Source: Saccharofermentans sp.
GTDB taxonomy: Bacteria; Bacillota; Clostridia; Saccharofermentanales; Saccharofermentanaceae
NCBI GenBank assembly: GCA_016288885.1
Contig: JAEFAV010000007.1
Coordinates: 78,356-142,355, forward strand
DNA: 64,000 bases
Reading direction: 5' to 3'
Every line of letters begins with the position of its first letter. Within the stretch, counting starts at the first letter, position 1. Positions 21,053 through 32,260 of the stretch are shown one piece after another. The notes under the pieces were generated by a model. That model was given only the letters and a program-made list of their open reading frames with translations. It was not told the origin of the DNA and did not search any database. The position numbers and the translations under genes are program-made.

Positions 21053-21087
21053 AAAAAGCTGTCCCAAACAATGTCTGAGACAGCTAT
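21053..21087 (-). terminator. Rho-independent terminator of tRNA-Leu
   Basis: On minus strand AGCTGTCTCAGACATTGTTTGGGACAGCTTTTTTT just downstream of the tRNA. Confidence 0.85.
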
Positions 21088-21091
21088 TTAT

Positions 21092-21176
21092 TGGTGCGGC
21101 CGACGAGACTTGAACTCGTATGGAGTTACCCACACGCCCCTCAAACGTGCGCGTCTGCCAGTTCCGCCACGGCCGC
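21092..21176 (-). tRNA. tRNA-Leu (anticodon GAG), CCA encoded
   Basis: GCGGCCG acceptor closing to CGGCCGC-ACCA; anticodon stem CACGU-UUGAGGG-GCGUG; long variable arm; TTC loop GAGTTCAAGTCTC. Confidence 0.93.
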
Positions 21177-21253
21177 ATATACCGCTTTAAAAGCAAGCCT
21201 TGTAATTATAAGGTTTGAGTTTTTTTGTGTCAAGTGCCTAACGCAATTTAATG

Positions 21254-22117
21254 TTATATGATTTCAGAGTCTTTTCTTCGCTCGTAATAGAACATGAACT
21301 GTTGCATGATCCCTGCCGTGCCCGGATAGGGTGTACAGTCGAAGTGACCGCCGTAGTATTTGTCCTCGATCCTTTGGATCCAGACATCTACCGGGAACCT
21401 GCCGGTTCTTGCAAAGGCGAAAAGCATTATGCAGTTTGCGACCTTGGTACCGACTCCGTACATGCTTATCAGGGCTTTATAAAGGTCTTCGTCCGAAAGG
21501 CTATCTAAAGCGGCAGGATCGAGTTTGCCGTTTGCGAATTCCTCTGCAGCTCTTGAAATGTAAGGCGCGCGGTATCCGACTCCGGTATCTTCAAGCATTT
21601 TAAAAGAAAGGCTGTTCAGGTCTTCCGGCGTGGGAAAGGCATAATATTCATCGCATAGAGGTTTTACAAACGGTTTTCCGAGTTTTGGCGCATCGATCTT
21701 CTTTCCGCACAGTCTTGAGATGCGTTCGACGGAAGTCGTGATGGAAGGGATGGATCGCCTTTGTGAAATGATATAGCTTATCGTGGTCTCGAAGATCTCC
21801 TGCTTAAGGATCCTTATTCCGCAGCCGAATCGGGCTGCTTCCATAAGATAATCATCATTTTCATCGATTGAACGGACTATGGCTTCGTAATCACGATCGA
21901 GATCGAGATAGTTCTTCCATATTTTTCCGAATTCTTTTTCGGTGCATGAGAAGGCATAAGTGTCTTTGCCGGCACTCGCGATCTGAAGGTACCTGTCGTA
22001 TGCGACAAGCTCTACGTGGCTGTCATCTATAACCTTTATCCTGAAGGCCTGACCGGAATCGGCGATCTTTGCCGGATCGAAAAAAGGGATCTTAACGGTT
22101 ACCATGGTTCTTTTCAC
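21254..22117 (-). CDS. 8-oxoguanine DNA glycosylase / HhH-GPD base-excision glycosylase
   Basis: OGG1-like N-terminal domain; HhH region LISMYGVGTKVANCIMLFAFARTGRFPVDVWIQRI with catalytic-type K and D. Confidence 0.85.
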   Translation of the reverse strand: MKRTMVTVKIPFFDPAKIADSGQAFRIKVIDDSHVELVAYDRYLQIASAGKDTYAFSCTEKEFGKIWKNYLDLDRDYEAIVRSIDENDDYLMEAARFGCGIRILKQEIFETTISYIISQRRSIPSITTSVERISRLCGKKIDAPKLGKPFVKPLCDEYYAFPTPEDLNSLSFKMLEDTGVGYRAPYISRAAEEFANGKLDPAALDSLSDEDLYKALISMYGVGTKVANCIMLFAFARTGRFPVDVWIQRIEDKYYGGHFDCTPYPGTAGIMQQFMFYYERRKDSEII

Positions 22118-23318
22118 CCAGTTTGAAATAATTGCTCAATGTACATACGATGGCACCGTTATAGAGCTTGACTCGCTTATCGGGCTTATATCCCGTTGCA
22201 TCTTCGAAAGCGTTCTCGGGAGTGATGACGGAGAGTCTCAGCCCCTTTTTGCAGAAACCTTCTCTTGTAAGGTAATTATGTCCTATAAGCCTGTAGATCT
22301 TATCTGCATCTTCCGGTGTCATGAGACGTCCGCCGTAGGGAGGATTGGTGATTACAAGCTGTCGGGGCAGGGAAGTGAGCTTTTCGAGATATTCGGGAGT
22401 CATCTTGGCTGCGTCAGCCAGTCTGAACTTCACAAGGCTTCCTACGCCTGCCGCCTCTGCATTCCGCTTTGCCGATTCGATGGCTTTGGGATCGATATCC
22501 GAGCCGTAGAAATAACAATCGTCCATTGGTTCCGTATCTTCGTTATCAAGTGCTTCCCGGAGTGCTCTCTGATACGGAGCCTTTCCTATGTAGGGAAGAT
22601 CTTCATAAGCATAGTGACGGTCCCTTCCCGGAGCGATTCCGCATGCTGTCCTTGCTGCTTCTATAACGATCGTTCCTGAGCCGCAGAAAGGGTCTACGAG
22701 GGCTTCGTTGCCGTAAGGGCGGTATTTAGCGTATGTGAGCATTCCGGAAGCCAAAGTCTCTCTTATAGGGGCTTCATGCGTCAGAGGCCTGTAGCCGCGT
22801 TTATGGAGTCCTGCGCCTGTTGTATCTATCATGAAGCGGCAGGTATCGTTTACGATGCCGAACTGGATCTTTACGGTCCCCAAATCCTCGTTTTCGTTGA
22901 TAACGGTATCTGCGGAAAGTCCTCTTGATACTGCAAGGCTTTCGGCGATGGCTTTCTTGGCCAGTTTCTGAAGGGCGGGGATGCCGTAGAGTTTGGACTT
23001 TCTGGAGAACCCGTTTACGACAAAAGCCCAGTTCGCGGGAATGTAGTCAGCCCATTTGATCGCCCTCGCACCTTCGAAAAAGGCATTGAAATTCGTATCC
23101 GCGTCATCAGAAACCCCGCAGTCGAATTCGCCGGTCTCGAAAAAGACACGCTCGGCGTGCTTTGTCCACATATTTACGCGGGCAACGTCATAGAAATCTC
23201 CTTCGAGGGTAACAACTCCGTCACTGACAAGGATCCTGTCCTTATCGTAGCCCCTGTCCAGAAGGTCGCCTTTCGTGGGTGATTCGAGCCCGAATAGTGT
23301 TGTAATGATTATTTTCAT
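22092..23318 (-). CDS. Class I SAM-dependent RNA methyltransferase (RlmL N-terminal/YpsC-like)
   Basis: VDPFCGSGTIVIEAA and VITNPPYGGRL motifs, THUMP-like N-terminus; start at MKIIITTLFGLE preferred over the track start 23372. Confidence 0.88.
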   Translation of the reverse strand: MKIIITTLFGLESPTKGDLLDRGYDKDRILVSDGVVTLEGDFYDVARVNMWTKHAERVFFETGEFDCGVSDDADTNFNAFFEGARAIKWADYIPANWAFVVNGFSRKSKLYGIPALQKLAKKAIAESLAVSRGLSADTVINENEDLGTVKIQFGIVNDTCRFMIDTTGAGLHKRGYRPLTHEAPIRETLASGMLTYAKYRPYGNEALVDPFCGSGTIVIEAARTACGIAPGRDRHYAYEDLPYIGKAPYQRALREALDNEDTEPMDDCYFYGSDIDPKAIESAKRNAEAAGVGSLVKFRLADAAKMTPEYLEKLTSLPRQLVITNPPYGGRLMTPEDADKIYRLIGHNYLTREGFCKKGLRLSVITPENAFEDATGYKPDKRVKLYNGAIVCTLSNYFKLGEKNHGNR

Positions 23319-23347
23319 AGGAAAAATTATAACAAAGAAATGGAGCA

Positions 23348-23374
23348 ATTTGATGGGGTCTGACCCCATCAAAT
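23348..23374. repeat. Perfect 13-bp-arm palindrome (REP-like)
   Basis: ATTTGATGGGGTC-T-GACCCCATCAAAT. Confidence 0.9.
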
Positions 23375-23776
23375 ATTATGCAAGAATTGCTATTTTGCTT
23401 TCCTTGTCAAAAACTCTTGTCAAGTGGCAATTTCATTTTTTTACTGTATTTCTCTCGTGGACACCTATTTCAGAACAAAGGTTCAATATGCCCTGAAACG
23501 CCTTAATTCATTGACTTTCAGATTTTATCTAACATTTTGTAATTGTTTTGTCAACAAACGGTAACAAAATGGAAAATTCAGTATTTATCGGGGCTTTCGG
23601 CATTTTTAAAAATGAAGTGTTTGTTTTTATAGTTATCAACAAAGTTTTGAACATTATGAACATTTTTGTAGATTACGAGTTTGCGTTCGGAGGGCATTTT
23701 CGGGACGGAAATTAACCTATTTTTGCTAAGTTTTGTTATAATTTGCACGACAAAAAGAAATTATAAGGAGGATCTT

Positions 23777-25057
23777 ATGTCCGAACTCCATGATATCGCG
23801 AAAGCTGCACGTGAGGCTTCTTATGTCATGGCTTCTCTGGGAAGCGACGTGAAGAATAAGGCTCTCGCCAATGTCGCTGCCAGCCTTAAGGATTCCAGGG
23901 ACGAGATCTTTGCAGCCAATAAGACTGATCTTGAAGAAGCTGAGAAGAATAATCTGGAGGCACCGCTCCTTAAGAGACTTAAGTTCAATGAAGCAAAACT
24001 CGATGATGTTGTTTCGGGTATCGGGAGCCTTATCGGTCTGAATGATCCTGTCGGCAAGGTAACATTAAGGACAACGCTCGATGACGGTCTTGAACTTACA
24101 CGTGTTACATGCCCGATTGGAGTTATCGGAGTTATTTTCGAGAGCAGACCGGACGCTTTGGTCCAGATCGCATCTCTTTGCATCAAGAGCGGTAATGCAG
24201 TATTCCTCAAGGGTGGCTCTGAAGCCATAAATACCAATAAGGCTTTGGCTTCCGTTATAAGCAGGGCAGGTATCGAGGCAGGACTTCCAGAAGGGTGGCT
24301 TAATCTTCTTACGCTCCGTTCGGAGATCGCCGACATGCTGAAGCTCGATGAATATATCGATCTGATAATCCCGAGAGGATCTAATTCCTTTGTACAGTAC
24401 ATAATGCAGAATACGAATATCGCTGTCCTTGGACATGCTGACGGTGTCTGCCATACATATATAGATGCGGATGCCGATCCCGCAAAGGCTCTCAAGGTAG
24501 CTGTCGATGCCAAGACCCAGTATGTGTCCGTATGCAATGCCACCGAGACATTCCTCGTAAATGAGTCTTTGAAGGAGTCATTCCTGCCTGAGTTCATCAG
24601 GACTCTTCAGGAGGCAGGCGTTGAAGTCTTCGGCGACGATTACGTTTCTGATAAGTTCGGCACGGGAAAAGCAGAAGAATGGCACCATGAATATCTTGCC
24701 ATGAAATGTTCCGTAAAGATCGTAAAGGATGCAGATGAGGCCATAGCACATATCAACCGCTACGGTTCAGGCCATACGGATGCCATTATCACTGAGAACA
24801 AGGAGACGGCTGAGCGTTTCATGATCATGGTGGATTCAGGAAGCGTTCTCGTTAACTGTTCCACGAGATTTGCCGACGGATTCCGTTACGGATTCGGCGC
24901 AGAGGTAGGTATTGCCACGTCAAAGATCCACGCCAGAGGTCCGGTCGGGCTTGAAGGGCTTGTATCCTATAAGTACCGTCTTGTCGGTAACGGCGATATC
25001 GTAGGTCCTTATTGCGACGGCTCAAAGAAGTTCAAACATATTCATCATGAGATCTAA
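23777..25057 (+). CDS. proA: Gamma-glutamyl phosphate reductase
   Basis: FESRPDALVQIASLCIKSGNAVFLKGG and GAEVGIATSKIHARGPVGLEGL; SD aaggagg before ATG 23777. Confidence 0.95.
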   Translation: MSELHDIAKAAREASYVMASLGSDVKNKALANVAASLKDSRDEIFAANKTDLEEAEKNNLEAPLLKRLKFNEAKLDDVVSGIGSLIGLNDPVGKVTLRTTLDDGLELTRVTCPIGVIGVIFESRPDALVQIASLCIKSGNAVFLKGGSEAINTNKALASVISRAGIEAGLPEGWLNLLTLRSEIADMLKLDEYIDLIIPRGSNSFVQYIMQNTNIAVLGHADGVCHTYIDADADPAKALKVAVDAKTQYVSVCNATETFLVNESLKESFLPEFIRTLQEAGVEVFGDDYVSDKFGTGKAEEWHHEYLAMKCSVKIVKDADEAIAHINRYGSGHTDAIITENKETAERFMIMVDSGSVLVNCSTRFADGFRYGFGAEVGIATSKIHARGPVGLEGLVSYKYRLVGNGDIVGPYCDGSKKFKHIHHEI

Positions 25058-25078
25058 TAAAGGAAAGAGGCAAAGAAG

Positions 25079-25537
25079 ATGATAGTATCAATCGCATCAG
25101 ATCATGCAGGTTATGAGTTAAGACAGAAGGTAATAAAGCACCTTGAAGAAAAGGGCTTTGAAGTTCTTGACGGCGGTGCGCCGAACGGTACGGATTCATT
25201 TTCGTATGTTGATGCCGGCATCAAGGTCGCTGAGGACGTAAAGAGCGGCAGGGCCGAAAGAGGCATTGCCATCTGCGGAACCGGAATCGGCATTTCCCTT
25301 GTCTGCAATAAGTATAAGGGCATCAGATGCGCTCTTTGCAGCAATGAGTTTATGGCCAAGATGTGCAGACAGCACAACGATGCCAATATCCTGGCGTTCG
25401 GTGAGCGTGTTGTCGGTCTCGGCGTTGCTCTCGGCATGGTAGATGCCTTCTTTGAAGAAGAATTCCAGGGCGGAAGACATGCCGACCGCGTTAACGGCAT
25501 CAGGGCAGTCGAGGACCGTAATTTCAAACAAGACTGA
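25079..25537 (+). CDS. rpiB: Ribose-5-phosphate isomerase B
   Basis: IASDHAGYELRQKVIKHL, ICGTGIGISLVCNKYKGIRCALC, HNDANILAFGERVVG. Confidence 0.95.
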   Translation: MIVSIASDHAGYELRQKVIKHLEEKGFEVLDGGAPNGTDSFSYVDAGIKVAEDVKSGRAERGIAICGTGIGISLVCNKYKGIRCALCSNEFMAKMCRQHNDANILAFGERVVGLGVALGMVDAFFEEEFQGGRHADRVNGIRAVEDRNFKQD

Positions 25538-25608
25538 TTTTTTATATATTTTTCGAAATATAGGCGTAAAATGTCTTTATAAATATGAAGGGAGCTTGAG
25601 GATAAACT

Positions 25609-26478
25609 ATGATGACTGCATCAGTTTTTCTGGTATGCTCGTGGTTCTCTGAGTTCTCGGCGGCATTTGCCGAGAAATTTGCCGAGAGGTTCGATGTCGC
25701 TCATAAGAATATCGGTGAAGAGATAAGCGAAGCCATAATGCAGGTGCAGATGTACTTTAATGCAGGAGATTATAAACTCCTCATTACTGATGCCGTTCTG
25801 GTCACATGGATAGCCGCGGCGATCATGGTCATCATTGTAAGCATCCTTGCAGGAAAACCTTCTCCCGATCTTAAGCTCACCAAGGGACAGGCATTGCTCG
25901 TATCTTTGACTGAACTTGTTATTACTACTGCCATGAGCTTCGGAATGAACCGCAAACAGGCAGAAGAAGTTGCTCCAATGATCATGACATTCGGTCTTGT
26001 AATTACCGCATGTAATTCGATCTCATATTTCCATCTTCCCCCGCCGGCCAAGAATGTCGCATTCCCGGTAGGATGTGCCATTACCGCGATCATCTACGTT
26101 ATCGTGATGTCGATCAAGTTCGTCGGCTTTAAGGGTTTTTGGATAACGCTTACCACTCCTATAAGCATAATGCTTCCGTTTAAGCTCCTCGATTACGTCG
26201 TTAAGCCTTTGTCGCTTTCGTTAAGGCTTTTCGGTAACGTTTTCGCAGCTTATGTATTCATGGAATTCCTCTCGATAACCGTGCCTTTGATCCTGCCGGG
26301 TGTTGCAGGTCTCTGGTTCGACATCATAGACGGAATCATTCAGGCCATAGTCTTCTCTTATCTCACGATGTCTTATATAGGCGAAAATGTTGAATCAGTT
26401 CACGAATATCTTGCACATCCGGAAGATCATGAGAAGAAAAAGAAGAAGTCAAAGAAGTCTGAAGCTGTAGCAGCCTGA
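25609..26478 (+). CDS. atpB: F0F1 ATP synthase subunit a
   Basis: Polytopic; KPLSLSLRLFGNVFAAYVF conserved Arg helix; first gene of atp operon. Confidence 0.92.
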   Translation: MMTASVFLVCSWFSEFSAAFAEKFAERFDVAHKNIGEEISEAIMQVQMYFNAGDYKLLITDAVLVTWIAAAIMVIIVSILAGKPSPDLKLTKGQALLVSLTELVITTAMSFGMNRKQAEEVAPMIMTFGLVITACNSISYFHLPPPAKNVAFPVGCAITAIIYVIVMSIKFVGFKGFWITLTTPISIMLPFKLLDYVVKPLSLSLRLFGNVFAAYVFMEFLSITVPLILPGVAGLWFDIIDGIIQAIVFSYLTMSYIGENVESVHEYLAHPEDHEKKKKKSKKSEAVAA

Positions 26479-26516
26479 TCAGATAAAAGCAGATACTTAT
26501 TTTAGGAGGAATATAT

Positions 26517-26792
26517 ATGAACGGCATTCTTATAGCAGCAATACCCCTTATAGCTGCATTGGAGACAAGAGGAATTGCAGCGATCGCAGCTGCAGTTGCC
26601 ATTTCCTGTGGCGCTTTCGCATCAACATTTGCGATGGGCAAGGCCGCAAGTACTGCGCTTGAAGCAGGTGCCAGACAGCCGGAGGTCATAAGCAAGCTCC
26701 AGACAATGCTCCTTCTCTCCATAGTCTTCATCGAGTCAATCGGTATCTATTCACTCGTTGTTGCATTCCTTTTGATCTTTACAGTCAGCTGA
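26517..26792 (+). CDS. atpE: F0F1 ATP synthase subunit c
   Basis: 91 aa hairpin; ARQPE loop and FIESIGIYSLVVAFLLIF helix 2 with conserved carboxylate. Confidence 0.93.
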   Translation: MNGILIAAIPLIAALETRGIAAIAAAVAISCGAFASTFAMGKAASTALEAGARQPEVISKLQTMLLLSIVFIESIGIYSLVVAFLLIFTVS

Positions 26793-26829
26793 TTATCAGG
26801 AACCGACTTAATTAAGGGAGCATAATTGT

Positions 26830-27396
26830 ATGTCAGATATACCGATGCTGCTGTTGCAGGCAGAGACAGAGTCAAATCTCTTCTCACCGGATCAGTTCGC
26901 AGGTTATGCCGTAACTGCGGTCATAACGATATTCAACATTTTGCTGGTATTCGTTATTTTCAGGCTGTTCGCTTATAAGAAGATACTCAAGCTGATCCAT
27001 TCGCGTCAGGAAGCTCTTGACGCCGAGCTTGATGCGGCAAAGAAATCAAGGGAAGAAGCCCAGGCTATAGTTGATTCTTCCAAGCAGACCGTTGATGATG
27101 CAAAGCGGAAAGCTGCAGAGATCATGGAAGAAGCCAAGAATAACGCTGAAAAGCAGAGTCAGGCTGTGATCGGGCAGGCTAATGAAGAGGCCAAGCAGAT
27201 CATTGCCAGAGCTGAAGAAGATGCTGCCAGAATGAAGAGAAATGCTTTCGAGACCATGAAAGATGACATCGCGGACCTTTCCGTTCAGATCGCAGGTCAC
27301 GTCATCGGCGAAGCAATATCAAAGGAACAGCTTAGCAAATCTGCTGCTCAATACACAGAAGAGATCCTCAATAAAGAGGTAGCCAAGAGTGAGTAA
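26830..27396 (+). CDS. atpF: F0F1 ATP synthase subunit b
   Basis: N-terminal TM followed by long Ala/Glu/Lys coiled coil; operon position. Confidence 0.92.
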   Translation: MSDIPMLLLQAETESNLFSPDQFAGYAVTAVITIFNILLVFVIFRLFAYKKILKLIHSRQEALDAELDAAKKSREEAQAIVDSSKQTVDDAKRKAAEIMEEAKNNAEKQSQAVIGQANEEAKQIIARAEEDAARMKRNAFETMKDDIADLSVQIAGHVIGEAISKEQLSKSAAQYTEEILNKEVAKSE

Positions 27397-29335
27397 TAAC
27401 GCAGCTGACAATAAAGAAAACAAAGCTCCGGGCAGGGGAAAAGGTCCCAGCATCCGGATACAGACTGCAGGTGATATCCCTGAAGAAAAACTAGTCAGGG
27501 TTGCTTCCAAATTTGCCGAAGCAAATGAGATCGAAGATTACAGACTCTCTTTCGAACTTAAAGAAGATCTCATAGGCGGTTTTATAATTTATTACCAGGG
27601 AAGCCGTTACGACTATTCCGTAAAGGGACAGCTCGGAAGGATCAGTTCATTTATCAAGCAGACACGTTCGGTCAATACGTTCGGAGATGCCAAAGCTGCT
27701 CTTTCAAAGGAAGAATTCCCGTCAACAAAGATCAAGGAAGACCTTGAGGAAGCACTGGAACAGTTCCCGGAATCTTCAAATCTAAGTATCGATAATGTCG
27801 AGCTCACAAACCTTAAAGATGACGAACTCGATAAGCGAATGACGAATATCTTTTTCTCGCCTGAGCTTAAGGATGAGATAGGTAAAGTATCCGCAGTATC
27901 AGACGGAGTCGCTTCTGTTACGGGCCTCCGGAACTGCATGCTCAACGAGCTTATAGAATTTGCTTCAGGTGCTACAGGCATCGCAATGAACCTTGAAAAA
28001 TCCAAGGTAGGCGTTGTCCTTCTTACCGGAGAGGATACCGTTGTTGAGAATATGAGTTGTAAGCGTACTATGCGCACATGTTCTGTTCCGGTAGGCATGG
28101 GCCTTCTGGGACGTGTTGTAGACGCTTTGGGTCATCCGATAGACGGCAAGGGCGTTATAAGGTATACGGAAGAAAGACCTATCGAATCCAATGCTCCTAC
28201 GATCATTGAGAGAGCACCGGTAAATACTCCGTTATTCACGGGTATTACGGCTATCGATGCGCTTACTCCCATAGGAAGGGGTCAGAGAGAGCTCATCATC
28301 GGCGACCGTCAGACGGGAAAGACATCCATAGCATTGGATGCGATCATCAATCAGAAGAATGAGAACGTAATATGTGTTTATGTTCCCATCGGTCAGAAAA
28401 TGGCCAATATCGTTGCCATCTCGGGTCTTCTGGAAAAAAACGGTGCCATGGATTACACGGTAGTCGTTGCCTCTTCGGCTTCAGAGTCAGCCGCAATGCA
28501 GTATATTGCTCCTTTCTCCGCCTGTGCCATAGCGGAAAAATTCATGTACGACTATCACAAGGATGTTCTGATCGTTTACGATGATCTCTCAAAGCATGCC
28601 CAGGCATACAGAGCGATCTCATTGCTGTTAAGAAGACCTCCGGGACGAGAAGCTTACCCGGGTGATGTTTTCTATCTGCATTCAAGACTTCTGGAAAGAT
28701 CCGCAAAGCTTTCAGATGAATTGGGCGGAGGTTCCATTACCGCGCTTCCGATCGTTGAGACGCAGGGTAATGACATCTCGGCATATATTCCTACAAACGT
28801 AATCTCGATTACGGACGGACAGATATATCTTTCGCCCGAATTGTTTTTCTCAGGTCAGAGACCTGCAGTAAACGTCGGTCTGTCTGTATCGCGTGTAGGT
28901 GGTGCCGCCCAGACAAAAGCGGTTAAAAAAGTAGCCGGACCTTTGAGGATTTCACTGGCTCAGGCCAGGGAGATGGCTGCTTTTTCACAGTTCGGCTCTG
29001 ATCTTGATGAGAATACGCAGCTTCAGATCAGGAGAGGTACCGTTCTTAATGAAGTTCTGAAGCAGGAGAGATTCTCTCCTCTTACGATGGCTGCAGAGGT
29101 AATCCTTCTTTACTGTGCTACTTCTGATAAGTTCAACTTCCTTGCTACGGAAGACATCAGCGAATTTTATACGGATCTTTTTGCCGACATCAGACTCCGC
29201 CATCCGAATATCTTTGAAGAGATTACGGACGGACAGGTATTTACTGACGAGATAAAGTCCGAGATCGATTCAGCTTATGAGGAATTCAAGGAAGCATTCC
29301 TCGCAGAGCATGAGGAGTACGTCGAGGACTACTGA
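27389..29335 (+). CDS. atpA: F1 ATP synthase alpha subunit with N-terminal delta(C-terminal domain)-like fusion
   Basis: 648 aa, GTG start overlapping atpF; C-terminal ~500 aa is alpha (GDRQTGKTSIALDAI, VGLSVSRVGGAAQTKA); N-terminal LSFELKEDLIGGFIIYYQGSRYDYSVKGQLGRISSFI matches delta C-terminal motif. Confidence 0.9.
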   Translation: MSNNAADNKENKAPGRGKGPSIRIQTAGDIPEEKLVRVASKFAEANEIEDYRLSFELKEDLIGGFIIYYQGSRYDYSVKGQLGRISSFIKQTRSVNTFGDAKAALSKEEFPSTKIKEDLEEALEQFPESSNLSIDNVELTNLKDDELDKRMTNIFFSPELKDEIGKVSAVSDGVASVTGLRNCMLNELIEFASGATGIAMNLEKSKVGVVLLTGEDTVVENMSCKRTMRTCSVPVGMGLLGRVVDALGHPIDGKGVIRYTEERPIESNAPTIIERAPVNTPLFTGITAIDALTPIGRGQRELIIGDRQTGKTSIALDAIINQKNENVICVYVPIGQKMANIVAISGLLEKNGAMDYTVVVASSASESAAMQYIAPFSACAIAEKFMYDYHKDVLIVYDDLSKHAQAYRAISLLLRRPPGREAYPGDVFYLHSRLLERSAKLSDELGGGSITALPIVETQGNDISAYIPTNVISITDGQIYLSPELFFSGQRPAVNVGLSVSRVGGAAQTKAVKKVAGPLRISLAQAREMAAFSQFGSDLDENTQLQIRRGTVLNEVLKQERFSPLTMAAEVILLYCATSDKFNFLATEDISEFYTDLFADIRLRHPNIFEEITDGQVFTDEIKSEIDSAYEEFKEAFLAEHEEYVEDY

Positions 29336-29339
29336 TCTT

Positions 29340-31731
<2,392 letters not shown>

Positions 31732-31739
31732 TAACGCAT

Positions 31740-32246
31740 ATGGCTGAAAACGAGAAACACAAGATAAATCTGCTTATCGTTACCCCTTATGAGGATTTCT
31801 TTGAGGGGCTGGTTGACAGCGTAAGGATCCCCACAAGCGACGGTGAATTCGGATTCATGGCGGGGCATACTCCTTTTGTAGCTGCCTTGGAGCCCGGTGC
31901 CTGTGCGCTTACCGTTGACGGTAAGACAAAATACTGCATGCTCTCGGAAGGTTATTGCGAGATCAACGGCATGCTCGCACTCATTGTATGTAATTCAGCA
32001 GAGTGGCCTGAAAACATGAGATTGAGAAGAATAATCAGTGCATATAATTCTGCAATAGAAGAGATAAAGACCCACCAGGACAAGAACGGCAGACCGGTTT
32101 TTACCGAAGACAGCATTGCCAAGGGAAAGCGTGCTCTTGCCAGGATGCGTTTTATCGAGCGTTACGGAACAGACCAGCAGAGGGAAAGGCTTGCGGGATA
32201 TAAGAAAAGCGATTTTCCTGGCGGTGTTGTTCCGAGACTGCAGTAG
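31740..32246 (+). CDS. atpC: F1 ATP synthase epsilon subunit
   Basis: VDSVRIPTSDGEFGFMAGHTPFVAALEPG beta-sandwich signature; operon position. Confidence 0.92.
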   Translation: MAENEKHKINLLIVTPYEDFFEGLVDSVRIPTSDGEFGFMAGHTPFVAALEPGACALTVDGKTKYCMLSEGYCEINGMLALIVCNSAEWPENMRLRRIISAYNSAIEEIKTHQDKNGRPVFTEDSIAKGKRALARMRFIERYGTDQQRERLAGYKKSDFPGGVVPRLQ

Positions 32247-32260
32247 ATTTATTATATTCG

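Noticed and set aside
23821-24597. 258-aa minus-strand ORF overlapping proA
   Set aside because: Fully antisense to strongly conserved proA; no recognisable motif or SD.
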